Below, piece after piece: positions 1 through 8,721 of a stretch of 64,000 nucleotides of DNA (the first letter of the stretch is position 1; each line of letters starts with the position of its first letter). The notes beneath the pieces were generated by a model that searched no databases, had not been told where the DNA came from, and worked only from the letters and a program-made list of their open reading frames with translations. The position numbers and the translations under genes were made by a program. The stretch comes from Clostridiales bacterium (GTDB lineage: Bacteria > Bacillota_E > Sulfobacillia > Sulfobacillales > JAIMBI01). The DNA lies in the NCBI GenBank assembly GCA_027318915.1, contig DAHVOH010000008.1:1-64000 (forward strand). Reading direction: 5' to 3'.

Positions 1-450
1 ACTCTGCGCCGGCAAGGGGTCGAGCCGTCGCTCATGCCCGCGGACGCATTCTTCCTCAAGCCGCTGACCCGGGCGCTGGAGCGGGCGCTGGCGTACGCGC
101 GGACCCGCCGCCAATTCGGGCGGCCCATCGCGGATTTTCAGCTGATTCAAGCCAAGCTGGCGGAAATGTATGCGCGGACAGAAGCATCCCGGCTCTTGGC
201 TCTGGCGGCCGTGGAGGCTGCGGCGTCGGGGCGGCGGGCCAGCCGAGAGGCGGCCGCCGCCCTCTTTTTTGCGGCCGAGACGGCGCACTTCGTGGTGGAC
301 CAAGCCGTGCAGGTGCACGGCGGGTATGGGTACCTGCGAGGAACCGTGGTGGAGCGCTTGTACCGTGACGTAAAACTGTTTGACATCGGCGCCGGCACAC
401 AGGAGATGCGGCGGCTCATCATGGCCCGCGAGCTGCTGGGCCAGCGATAG
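1..450 (+). CDS. Acyl-CoA dehydrogenase, C-terminal part (5' end outside window)
   Basis: The frame is open from base 1, so this is the last 149 codons of a gene beginning upstream. It encodes the C-terminal helical domain of an FAD-dependent acyl-CoA dehydrogenase, which oxidises acyl-CoA to enoyl-CoA and passes electrons to ETF. Visible family signatures are YARTRRQFGRPI with the following LIQAKLAEM helix, the QVHGGYGY motif, and the terminal RLYRDVKLFDIGAGTQEM stretch. An acyl-CoA ligase starts 38 bases downstream on the same strand, so it is probably the first visible gene of an acyl-CoA degradation operon. Substrate chain type cannot be read from this part; the neighbours suggest branched or terpenoid acids (inference). 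Confidence 0.93.
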   Translation, partial: TLRRQGVEPSLMPADAFFLKPLTRALERALAYARTRRQFGRPIADFQLIQAKLAEMYARTEASRLLALAAVEAAASGRRASREAAAALFFAAETAHFVVDQAVQVHGGYGYLRGTVVERLYRDVKLFDIGAGTQEMRRLIMARELLGQR

Positions 451-488
451 GACAACACCTGCGCAGCCGGCGAAAGGGAGGGGCGAGC

Positions 489-2051
489 ATGACGGAGCTG
501 GAAGAGAATCTGCTGCGGAGGTTTAATGTGGGTGATCTGCTGCGCCGGAGCGCCATACGAGCGCCGCAGCGGACAGCGTTTCACTTCGCCGGTCAAGATG
601 TCTCGTACCAAGCATTGGCGGACATGGCGGCCCGGGTGGGCAACGCCCTCGTCGCGCGGGGCATTCGTCCCGGGCAGGTGGTCGCTTTCCTGGGTCTCAA
701 CTCGCCCGAATTCGTGGCGTCCTGGTTTGGAGCCAGCGCTGTTGGGGCGGTGCTCCTTCCGCTGAATGCGTTGCTGCGGGGAGCGGAATTGGTCGGCGCC
801 TTGGCGCGTGCCCACGCCCGGGCCATCATTGTCGACGAGGCGCTCTGGTCGCTGCTCGGCCAAAACGGGTCAGCCCTGGGCGGTTTTCCCGTCCGCTGGT
901 TCCTCGGCCCCGATGCCGCGATTCCACCGGGTTTTGAATCCTTTCACGAGGTGATCCGCGCCGCTGACTCGTCCTATCCCGAGGTCACGGTGGCGAATGA
1001 CGCGCCCTGCACGCTGCTGTTCACCAGCGGGACCGAGGCCAGCCCTAAGGGCGTCATCAACACGCATCTCAACTGGTACGCTGCGCTGCTCTCCGCGGTG
1101 GGGGACCTGGAAATCGGTCGGCGGCAGCGCCCGCTGCTGGCATTGCCGCTGTTTCACGTGGCCGGCCTGTACGTCCTGCTGGCCACGGTCGCCACCGGAG
1201 CCAGCGGCGTGCTGCTGCCCCGCATCGATGGCGAGGCCATTTTAGGGGCCGTCGAACGGGAGAAGGTCAGCTACCTGGTTCTGCCGGCCACAGCCTACCT
1301 GGGACTCCTCCGAATGCCCAACGTCGCGGAACGGGACTTCTCGAGCCTGCAGTACGGTGTTGTGTTCCAGTATCTTCCCGGTCAGGCGTTGGAGCGGCTG
1401 CGGGCGTTGGTGCCCCACGCACACTGGATTGGCTACTGGGGGCAGTCCGAACTGACGCCGCTCGGGGCCAGCACGCCGCCGGGCGAGATCTTCGCCCACA
1501 CGGTTCGTCCGGACCCGATAGGCCGCCCGCATCTGCCTTTGGAAGTTCGATTGGTGGACGTCGATGACCATCCCGTCGACCCGGGTCAGGTGGGTGAATT
1601 GGCGGTGCGGGGCCCGTCGGTGATGGCCGGGTACTTCGAGGACCCGGAGGGGACCGAGCGCGCATTTCGCGGTGGCTGGCATCACACCGGTGACTTGGCA
1701 CGGGCTGACGACGACGGTTTCCTCTATTTCGTCGACCGCGTGAAGGACATCATCAAGACGGGCGGCGAGAATGTCTCGTCGCAAGAGGTGGAGGAGGTTC
1801 TGGCCCGCCATCCCAGTGTCGCCGAAGTGAGCGTCGTCGGTGTGCGCGACCCGTACTGGGTGGAGGCGGTGGTGGCCATCGTGGTGCCGCGCGGGGAGGT
1901 CGCCGCCGAGGCGCTCATCGCGCACTGTCGGGAGCATCTGGCCTCGTTCAAAGTCCCCAAAGCCGTCCACTTGGTGGGCGAACTGCCCAAAAGTCCGAGC
2001 GGGAAGATCCTAAAGCGCGCTCTGCGGGAACGATGGGAGCGGGAGCCGTGA
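489..2051 (+). CDS. AMP-forming acyl-CoA ligase (first of two)
   Basis: A 520-residue ANL-superfamily enzyme that activates a carboxylic acid to acyl-AMP and then acyl-CoA. Motifs in order are the AMP-binding loop LLFTSGTEASPKG (about residues 174-187, with Glu in place of the usual second Thr), YWGQSEL near 316, TGDLA near 401, the hinge and C-terminal segment KDIIKTGGENVSSQEVE, and the catalytic lysine in SPSGKILKR near 506. Length is normal for short- to medium-chain or long-chain ligases. The ATG follows a GAAAGGGAGGGG ribosome binding site. It lies between an acyl-CoA dehydrogenase and an AtuA-type gene, so it probably supplies the CoA thioester for this pathway. Substrate is unknown. 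Confidence 0.93.
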   Translation: MTELEENLLRRFNVGDLLRRSAIRAPQRTAFHFAGQDVSYQALADMAARVGNALVARGIRPGQVVAFLGLNSPEFVASWFGASAVGAVLLPLNALLRGAELVGALARAHARAIIVDEALWSLLGQNGSALGGFPVRWFLGPDAAIPPGFESFHEVIRAADSSYPEVTVANDAPCTLLFTSGTEASPKGVINTHLNWYAALLSAVGDLEIGRRQRPLLALPLFHVAGLYVLLATVATGASGVLLPRIDGEAILGAVEREKVSYLVLPATAYLGLLRMPNVAERDFSSLQYGVVFQYLPGQALERLRALVPHAHWIGYWGQSELTPLGASTPPGEIFAHTVRPDPIGRPHLPLEVRLVDVDDHPVDPGQVGELAVRGPSVMAGYFEDPEGTERAFRGGWHHTGDLARADDDGFLYFVDRVKDIIKTGGENVSSQEVEEVLARHPSVAEVSVVGVRDPYWVEAVVAIVVPRGEVAAEALIAHCREHLASFKVPKAVHLVGELPKSPSGKILKRALRERWEREP

Positions 2052-2187
2052 GCCACGGTCAAGCCGGTCGGGGTCGGGTCGGACCGCGCCACGCATGCGG
2101 CGATGTGAGGGCGGGGGCCGCCCGCGCGGGTCGGACTCGGGTGGGAGCGGCGGCCGACGGCTGTGACGAGGGAAGGCGGCGGTTGAT

Positions 2188-3576
2188 TTGAGTCGCGTGC
2201 GCATCGGCGGGGGGCTCGGCTTCTACGGCGACAGCTACCAACCGACCATCGACCTCATAGCGCGCGGGGATGTGCAATACGTTGGCTTCGACCATCTGTC
2301 GGAGCTGACCTTGGCCATCCTGGCCAAGGACAAAGCGCGCAACCCGGCGTTGGGGTATGCGCGGGACTTGGGGGCGATCTTGCGGGAGTTGCTGCCGCGG
2401 GCGCTGCCACGGCATGTGCGGCTGGTATCCAACGGCGGCGGTCTCAATCCGCTGGGAGCTGCGCGCGTCGCCGCCGAGGTGGCGGCGGACCTGGGTCTCA
2501 ACCTCACGATCGGGGTGGTTCTGGGGGACGATGTCAGCTCAGGGGTCGACGCCGTGGTTTGGGAGCAGGCGTCGATGGCGGGCGCGATGGCGTTTGCCAA
2601 CGCGTATCTGGGTGCGCTCCCCATCAAGCAGGCGCTGCAGCAGGGCGCGGACCTGGTGCTGACCGGTCGCGTGGCCGACAGCGCCCTGTTTTTGGGCGCA
2701 TTGGCGCACGCGTGGGACTGGTCGCTGCCGGGGGAGTCGGCCGGGCGTCCGCCGGATTGGAACCTCCTGGCCGCCGGGGCTGTGGCCGGACATCTCCTGG
2801 AATGTTCCGGGCAGGTCACCGGTGGCAACCACAGCGGCGACTGGGCCGCCCTGGCCGGTGACCTGGATCGCATCGGCTACCCGATCGCCGAGGTGACCCC
2901 CGCCGGCGCCCTGCTCATCACGAAGACGCCGGCGAGCGGCGGCCGCGTCACCTTTGACACCGTGCGCGAGCAAATCCTCTACGAGGTGCACGACCCGGCG
3001 CGATATTACACGCCGGACGTGACGGTGGATTTGAGCCAGGTGAGCCTGCACGCGGCCGGTGTGGACCGCGTCGTCGTGGACGGCGTGCGCGGCACCGCGC
3101 CTTTGGCGACGTACAAGGTTGTGGCCGGCTATGAGGATGGGTTTCTGGGGCAGGGCCTGGTGGGATTCTCCTGGCCGGATGCCCTTCCCAAAGCGCGGGC
3201 GGCCGAGCAGATCCTGCGTCGGCAAGTGGCCGCCCGGGGATGGGGAGACGTGGAGCTGAACGCGGAATACCTGGGGGTCAATGCGTTCCACGGGTCGCTG
3301 GGAGGGGCGGACGCGGTGGGGACGGAGCCGAACGAGGTGTATCTCCGCATGGCGCTACGCACCGGGGATCGAGGCTCGGCAGAAGCGTTCGCTCGGCTCT
3401 TTCCTCCGCTGGCGCTGAGCGGTCCCCCCACCGCCAGCGGATTCATCGGCGTGGATCGCGTGCGGCAGTTGTTTCGGGCTCGGACAGGGGCGATCGCCCA
3501 TGCGTCGGTCGACGCCGGGGTGAGGGTGCGGGTGGCGTCGGCGGCGGCGTTCCGCCGCGACGAGGCCGGTGCCTGA
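2188..3576 (+). CDS. atuA: AtuA-family (DUF1446) acyclic terpene utilisation protein
   Basis: A 462-residue protein of the AtuA/DUF1446 family, named from the acyclic terpene (citronellol/geraniol) utilisation cluster of Pseudomonas; its biochemical role there is not settled. The N-terminus VRIGGGLGFYGDSY and the GFDHLSELTLAIL and LTGRVADSALFLGAL stretches are characteristic. The chosen start is TTG at 2188 behind a GGGAAGGCGGCGG purine stretch. The protein ends where the shorter C-terminal AtuA domain would begin, and that domain is encoded separately by the next gene at 3640. Neighbouring ligases and a carboxyltransferase place it in acyl-CoA catabolism. Terpene substrate is inferred from context only. 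Confidence 0.85.
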   Translation: MSRVRIGGGLGFYGDSYQPTIDLIARGDVQYVGFDHLSELTLAILAKDKARNPALGYARDLGAILRELLPRALPRHVRLVSNGGGLNPLGAARVAAEVAADLGLNLTIGVVLGDDVSSGVDAVVWEQASMAGAMAFANAYLGALPIKQALQQGADLVLTGRVADSALFLGALAHAWDWSLPGESAGRPPDWNLLAAGAVAGHLLECSGQVTGGNHSGDWAALAGDLDRIGYPIAEVTPAGALLITKTPASGGRVTFDTVREQILYEVHDPARYYTPDVTVDLSQVSLHAAGVDRVVVDGVRGTAPLATYKVVAGYEDGFLGQGLVGFSWPDALPKARAAEQILRRQVAARGWGDVELNAEYLGVNAFHGSLGGADAVGTEPNEVYLRMALRTGDRGSAEAFARLFPPLALSGPPTASGFIGVDRVRQLFRARTGAIAHASVDAGVRVRVASAAAFRRDEAGA

Positions 3577-3639
3577 TCCGGCCGTGGCCGGTCCCGCGGG
3601 CCGAGCGGACCGAGGACGGATACCGGAAGGAGGTACGCC

Positions 3640-4002
3640 TTGCAACGGAGACTGGTGGAGGTGGCGGCGGCCCGGTCGGGCGACAAAGGTGATGTGCTGG
3701 ACATCAGCCTCTTGGCGCCGGACGCTTATACGTTTGGAATCCTGAGCCAACAAGTGACGGCGGGCCGGGTGCGGGAGTTCTTTGCGCCGTGGGCGACGGG
3801 GACCGTGGAGCGTTACGATCTGCCGCGGCTGCTGGCACTCAAATTTGTGGTACAGGGCGCGCTGGATGGAGGGGCGGCCCGCTCGCTTCGCATCGACAAT
3901 CTCGGCAAGACGCTGGGCGCGGCGCTTTTGCGCTTGACCATCACCTGGCCCGACGAGCCGGATGGGGACACGAGGCGCGTCGGGGACGGAGTGCGGTCAT
4001 GA
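3640..4002 (+). CDS. AtuA C-terminal-domain protein
   Basis: A 120-residue protein matching the small domain found at the C-terminus of longer AtuA proteins: it opens VEVAAARSGDKGDVLDISLLA and continues with the EFFAPWATGTVERYDLPRLLALKFVV stretch typical of that domain. The TTG start is preceded by a strong GGAAGGAGGT site with good spacing. Its stop overlaps the ATG of the carboxyltransferase gene by four bases (ATGA), so translation of the two is probably coupled. It very likely works with the DUF1446 protein at 2188 as the second half of a split AtuA (inference from synteny and domain order). Confidence 0.85.
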   Translation: MQRRLVEVAAARSGDKGDVLDISLLAPDAYTFGILSQQVTAGRVREFFAPWATGTVERYDLPRLLALKFVVQGALDGGAARSLRIDNLGKTLGAALLRLTITWPDEPDGDTRRVGDGVRS

Positions 4003-5525
4003 GCGCACGAGTCCGGCAGGAACGCGAGCGCATCCGCCGAGGCGGTCGCCGTGAATATCACGAAAGGCTCCATGCCGAAGGCAAGCGCTTTGTGCGTGAG
4101 CGGATTCAGCGTCTGTTCGGGCCGGGCGGACTGGAGTGGGAGGATGGACTGTTTGCTGAGGCACTGGACCCATCGTTGCCGGCCGACGCGGTGGTGACCG
4201 GAGTGGGGCGCATCGACGGCCGTCCGGTGGCCTTTATGGCCAGCGACGCGACCGTCAAGGCGGGATCCATGGGGCCCAAGTCGATTGAGAAAATCCTGCG
4301 CATTCAGGAGACGGCGGAACGTCTGCGCATCCCGCTGCTGTACTTGATGGATTCGGCCGGAGCCCGTATCGACGACCAAGTGCGCAGCTTTGCCGGGAGG
4401 CGCCAGGGTGGCCGCATTTTCTTCCGGCAGGTTCAGCTGTCGGGCGTGGTGCCGCAGGCGACCGTGCTGTTCGGACCGTCGCCGGCGGGATCCGCTTACA
4501 TTCCCGCTTTCAGCGACGTGGTCGTGATGGTGGAGGGCCGGGCCAGCGCCTACCTGGGGTCGCCACGGATGGCGGAGATGGCCACCGGGGAGCGGGTGAG
4601 TCTGGAAGAGATGGGCGGCGCCCGCATGCACTGCAGTGTGAGCGGGCTGGGCGACTTCCTGGCCACCGATGAAGACGACGCCTTGGCCATTGTACGGCGG
4701 TATCTGTCCTATCTGCCGTCGAATTTCGAGACGGCGCCGCCGTCGGCCCCAGGCCAAGATCCGGCGTCGTCCGCTGCCCTCGGCGCCCTCATTCCGTCCG
4801 ACCCGCGCCGCCCCTTCGATATGCGGGCGCTGGTGGCCGGCCTGGTGGACGCGGGATCCTTCCTGGAGATCAAAGCCCTCTTCGCTCCCGAGCTCATCTG
4901 CGGTTTCGCCCGCCTCGACGGGGAGGTGGTGGGCATTGTCGCCAATCAGCCGCAGGTCAAGGGGGGGACGCTCTTTGTCGATTCCGCCGACAAAGGGGCG
5001 CGCTTCATCTGGCTCGCCAATGCGTTCAACGTACCGCTGCTGTTTTTGGCGGATGTGCCCGGCTTCATGATTGGATCGGCGGTGGAACGTCAGGGCATCA
5101 TTCGTCATGGTGCCAAGATGGTGGCCGCGGTGGCGGAGGCGACCGTGCCAAAAATCTCGGTCATTGTGCGCAAGTGTTACGGGGCGGGGCTGTATGCGAT
5201 GGCGGGGCCCGCGTTCGGTTCGGATGCGGTGTTGGCGCTGCCCGGGGCGGAAGTCGCCGTCATGGGACCCGAAGCGGCGGTCAATGCCGTCTTCTACCGG
5301 GACATCCAGGCATTGACGGACCCGGTGGAGCGGCAGCGATTCGTCGCGGACAAGCGCGAGCAGTACCGGCGCGACATCGACATCCTGCGTTTGGCCGGCG
5401 AACTGGTGCTGGACGACATTGTCGAACCGGACATGCTGCGCGACGCCCTGATCCGCCGGTATGCCGCCCTGCGCCACAAACACCGCCATTGGCCGGCCAA
5501 GTGGAATCCGGTTCATCCTGTGTAG
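3999..5525 (+). CDS. Acyl-CoA carboxylase carboxyltransferase (beta) subunit
   Basis: A 508-residue carboxyltransferase that moves CO2 from carboxybiotin to an acyl-CoA, as in methylcrotonyl-, geranyl- or propionyl-CoA carboxylase. The N-terminal crotonase-like half contains YLMDSAGARIDDQV and FGPSPAGSAYIPAFSD; the C-terminal half contains FLADVPGFMIGSAVERQG, KCYGAGLYAMAGPAF and the MGPEAAVNAVFYRDI segment. I chose ATG 3999 (ATGA overlap with the previous gene); the frame is open further upstream but without support. No biotin carboxylase or biotin carrier subunit is in the window, so it must lie upstream or elsewhere. Beside AtuA genes, a geranyl-CoA or methylcrotonyl-CoA substrate is the best guess. 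Confidence 0.92.
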   Translation: MSARVRQERERIRRGGRREYHERLHAEGKRFVRERIQRLFGPGGLEWEDGLFAEALDPSLPADAVVTGVGRIDGRPVAFMASDATVKAGSMGPKSIEKILRIQETAERLRIPLLYLMDSAGARIDDQVRSFAGRRQGGRIFFRQVQLSGVVPQATVLFGPSPAGSAYIPAFSDVVVMVEGRASAYLGSPRMAEMATGERVSLEEMGGARMHCSVSGLGDFLATDEDDALAIVRRYLSYLPSNFETAPPSAPGQDPASSAALGALIPSDPRRPFDMRALVAGLVDAGSFLEIKALFAPELICGFARLDGEVVGIVANQPQVKGGTLFVDSADKGARFIWLANAFNVPLLFLADVPGFMIGSAVERQGIIRHGAKMVAAVAEATVPKISVIVRKCYGAGLYAMAGPAFGSDAVLALPGAEVAVMGPEAAVNAVFYRDIQALTDPVERQRFVADKREQYRRDIDILRLAGELVLDDIVEPDMLRDALIRRYAALRHKHRHWPAKWNPVHPV

Positions 5526-5570
5526 GACGCCGGCGGCACCAGCCGCCTCACACGCAAGGAGGGTTCTGCC

Positions 5571-7139
5571 ATGAACATGGTCGCTCACATCGATCGGGCC
5601 GCGTCGCAGTTTCCCGACCGCATCGCCTTGTCGGACCCGGCGCAGAGCTTCAGCTATGCCCAATTGCAGCAGCGGGGCGCCTCCATCGCCGCCTGGCTGC
5701 AGGATCGGGGGTTGCGGCCCGGCGACCGGGTGGCGGTCTACGGGCCCAACCACGCCGACTACATGGTGCTGCTCTACGCGGTGCTGCGGGCCGGGGGCGT
5801 GTTTGTTCCCCTCAATTACCGCTTCGCCGACCAGGATCTGGCCTTTGTGCTGAACGATAGCGAGAGCCGGTTTCTGGCCGTCGAGGGCGGAGATTGGGAG
5901 CGGCTCGCGCACGTACTGTCCGGGACGGCGGTGGAACATGTGCTGGTCCGGGGCGGCCGATTGGCGCCGGGTGATCGCCGGCTCCCAACGGCCGTCGATC
6001 TCGAAAGCCTCCTGGACACCCCCGGTTCTCCGGAGGGTTCGCCGGTGCCGCGTCGCGACGGGGACGACGCGCTGATCATGTACACCTCCGGCACCACCGG
6101 CCGCCCGAAGGGCGTGCGGCAGACGCACCGCAACAACACGGCGGCCATGGACATGGTGGTGGAGGCGTGGCGCCTCACGGCTCGGGACCGACTGCTTCAG
6201 GCGCTGCCGCTCTTTCACGTCGGCGGCCTGCAGTGCACCACGCTGCCGGCGCTGGCGGTGGGAGCCGAAACGCATTTTCTGCCGCGCTGGGACGGAGCGG
6301 CCTGGCTGCAGGCCTTGGAGGCGGTGCGCCCCACGTTTTCCGGTCTGGTGACCACCATGCTGATTGACGTGCTGACGCAAGCGGAGCGCGGCGAGAGCCT
6401 TCTCCGGCCGTCCACGCTCCGCTTTGTGGTGTTTGGCGGTTCGGCCACGCCGACTCACATTCCGCAGCGGTTCGAGGAGGCCCTGCGCGTGCCGCTGGTG
6501 GAACTGTACGGCCAGACGGAGACCAGCGGCCTCATCGCCACCTACGAAGCGGGCGAGCGGAGGGTGGCGGGATCGCTCGGGCGTGTCCGCGCGGCGGTGG
6601 CCGACGCGGTGCTCTTGGACCCGTCCGGTCGGGTGATGCCGCTTCGGGAAGGAAGCACGGGGGAAATCGCCTTCGCGGGCGACATCGTCACACCGGGATA
6701 TTGGCGGGCGCCGGCCGAGACCGAATCCCGCAGGGTGGGAGACTACCTCCGCACCGGTGACATTATGCGGGTCGGCCAAGACGGGTGGCTCTACTATCTG
6801 GACCGCGCCGACAACATGATTGTCAGCGGGGGCGAGAACATCTACCCGGCCGAAGTCGAGGAGGTCTTGGCGAGGCATGCCGACGTCGAGGCGGTGGCCG
6901 TGGTGGGCACGCCGCATCCCCGCCTGGTCCAACAGGTGACGGCCATCGTGGTGCCGCGCAGTCCCGCTCTTACCGACGCGGCGCTCACCGCCTTTCTGGA
7001 CGAGGACGGCCAATTGGCGCCCTACAAACGGCCGCGCCGGTTCGAGTTTGTGGCCGCTCTTCCCAAGACCGGGAGTGGTAAGGTGGACCGCGGCCAACTG
7101 CAGCGAATCTATGGATCGGAGCCGCACCCCCATCCGTAG
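5571..7139 (+). CDS. AMP-forming acyl-CoA ligase (second of two)
   Basis: A 522-residue ANL-superfamily ligase. Motifs are MYTSGTTGRPKG (about residue 170), YGQTETSG (about 313), RTGDIM (about 394), DNMIVSGGENIYPAEVE, and the catalytic lysine in KTGSGKVDR near 503. It has the canonical AMP-binding loop, unlike the ligase at 489, so the two probably take different acids. The ATG follows an AAGGAGGG site. It is the last gene of the plus-strand acyl-CoA cluster; a minus-strand gene converges 60 bases downstream. Probable role is CoA activation of a fatty or branched acid feeding the dehydrogenase and carboxylase encoded upstream (inference). Confidence 0.93.
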   Translation: MNMVAHIDRAASQFPDRIALSDPAQSFSYAQLQQRGASIAAWLQDRGLRPGDRVAVYGPNHADYMVLLYAVLRAGGVFVPLNYRFADQDLAFVLNDSESRFLAVEGGDWERLAHVLSGTAVEHVLVRGGRLAPGDRRLPTAVDLESLLDTPGSPEGSPVPRRDGDDALIMYTSGTTGRPKGVRQTHRNNTAAMDMVVEAWRLTARDRLLQALPLFHVGGLQCTTLPALAVGAETHFLPRWDGAAWLQALEAVRPTFSGLVTTMLIDVLTQAERGESLLRPSTLRFVVFGGSATPTHIPQRFEEALRVPLVELYGQTETSGLIATYEAGERRVAGSLGRVRAAVADAVLLDPSGRVMPLREGSTGEIAFAGDIVTPGYWRAPAETESRRVGDYLRTGDIMRVGQDGWLYYLDRADNMIVSGGENIYPAEVEEVLARHADVEAVAVVGTPHPRLVQQVTAIVVPRSPALTDAALTAFLDEDGQLAPYKRPRRFEFVAALPKTGSGKVDRGQLQRIYGSEPHPHP

Positions 7140-7199
7140 CCGGGGCCGGGCCAGGGACCGTCACCGTCGGACGGGGGGCGGGCGATCGGGCACCCGGTC

Positions 7200-8666
7200 T
7201 CAGTGAATGACCGGGGCTTCGCGGTGCCAGCGGGGTGCCGTCGCTCCGGCCTCCGGGGGGAATTCCGCGTCGGTCAGTGATTTCACGCCGGTGATGGCGG
7301 CCACCCACGGGTCCAACGCCACCATATCGTCCCGCCCCAGTTCGGCCAGACGGGTGTGGCCGAGAGCCTGCACACCGTAGCGCATCTCGTCGGCCGACGA
7401 GGCGAGAAACCGGGTGAGAGCGGCGGCGGCGGGGACGGTCTCCAGTCGCTGCTTGGAGGGTCCGGACTCGTAGAACAGCGCTTCGGGCGGCGCCCAGGGA
7501 AGCACGCGGGTCATCTGCGCGGCCGCCAAGGCCATTAGCGCGGCAAATCCGACGTACACGGCATCGGCCCCCAGGGCCAAGGCCTTCAGGAACTCCCCGG
7601 GAGTCTTCAGGCCGCCGGCGGCTAGCACTGAAATGTGATGGCGGCGCCGCCGCTCGCGCAGCAGGTCGTCGGTCCAGGCCACCGCCGCCATCAGGGGAAT
7701 GCCGAAATCATCCTGCAGAATGGGTGGACCCCCGTGGGTGCCGCCCTCGCCGCCATCCAAGGTGATGAAGTCAAGCGGTGCCTCCAACAGCAGGTCGAGA
7801 TCCGTGCGCAGCGTGCCACCCACGGCCAGCTTGACCCCGACCGGGACCGCATAGCGATCTTTCAGCCGCTCGATGAGCCGCACCAGGTCGGCGGCGTCCC
7901 GCACGCCGTTGAAGCGCGAGCGAATCACCGCGTCCTGGCCCGGCGGCAGCCCCATGACCCGGCGCGACTCCGGGGTGACTTTGTCCGCGGGCGTGGTGAT
8001 TTCAGCGGCTGCCTGGGCTCCTTGTCCCAACTGGATTTCGATGGCGTCGGCATGCTCGAGCCACTCGGGATGGTTCTGGGCCGAGAGCGGCCAGGATCCG
8101 CGATGGTACTGCACAATCAGGCGCGTGGCCGCCTGGCGTTCCGCGGGCAGATAGCTTTCGCCCGTATTGGTGGCGGTCCCGGCGTCGCTGGCCCCATGGG
8201 CCAGCGCCACTTTGGTGGCGGCCGAGAGGGCCCCGCCGTAGGACATGGCGGCAATCAGGATGGGAATGTCCACGCCGAGCGGTATGCGGGCTGCCGGCCC
8301 GATGGTGACCGCCAGATCGACATCGTCGCGTGACGGAGCCGGCAGGTGAGCCACCTGCGCCGGATTGAACACCAGATGTTCCCAGTGGGAGAACACTCGC
8401 GGGGTGCCCATGGGCCGCGTGATGGTCGTGGATTGCGTCGCCCGCATCATGTTTTCCAAGAAGACCTGCGGACCCCCGCGACGCATCAGGCTCAGGAACG
8501 AACCCAGGTTCAGCGTGTAGGGCGTGCGCACCAAGGATTTCAAGAGGCGATCCGCCGTGACGTTCATCAACCAGGGGTCCAGGAGCGGCATGAGGACCAG
8601 CGACAACAGCACCAGAACCATGACGGCCGTCAGGACCGCCGCAACTGCCAGCCAGAACAAGCCCAC
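7200..8666 (-). CDS. FMN-binding glutamate-synthase-like protein, membrane anchored
   Basis: A 488-residue protein with an N-terminal membrane segment (about residues 4-29) followed by the FMN-binding TIM barrel of the glutamate synthase large subunit family. Recognisable parts are DGGEGGTHGGPP and the phosphate-binding region VLAAGGLKTPGEFLKALALGADAVYVG. It lacks the N-terminal glutaminase domain of true GltB, as do the stand-alone GltB-like oxidoreductases whose physiological reaction is not established. It converges on the acyl-CoA ligase gene and lies downstream of the UbiB-like gene on the same strand (55-base gap), so the two may be co-transcribed. Confidence 0.85.
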   Translation of the reverse strand: MGLFWLAVAAVLTAVMVLVLLSLVLMPLLDPWLMNVTADRLLKSLVRTPYTLNLGSFLSLMRRGGPQVFLENMMRATQSTTITRPMGTPRVFSHWEHLVFNPAQVAHLPAPSRDDVDLAVTIGPAARIPLGVDIPILIAAMSYGGALSAATKVALAHGASDAGTATNTGESYLPAERQAATRLIVQYHRGSWPLSAQNHPEWLEHADAIEIQLGQGAQAAAEITTPADKVTPESRRVMGLPPGQDAVIRSRFNGVRDAADLVRLIERLKDRYAVPVGVKLAVGGTLRTDLDLLLEAPLDFITLDGGEGGTHGGPPILQDDFGIPLMAAVAWTDDLLRERRRRHHISVLAAGGLKTPGEFLKALALGADAVYVGFAALMALAAAQMTRVLPWAPPEALFYESGPSKQRLETVPAAAALTRFLASSADEMRYGVQALGHTRLAELGRDDMVALDPWVAAITGVKSLTDAEFPPEAGATAPRWHREAPVIH

Positions 8667-8721
8667 GGCCCAACCTCCCTGGTCCTAGGGTGGCGGACTC
8701 GCGACAAATTATGACGGGAGG

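Noticed and set aside
3813..7133. Very long minus-strand open frame antisense to the acyl-CoA genes
   Set aside because: It runs opposite several clear enzyme genes, its translation is rich in His, Arg and Gly with no family motif, and long antisense frames are expected in DNA with strong third-position GC bias.
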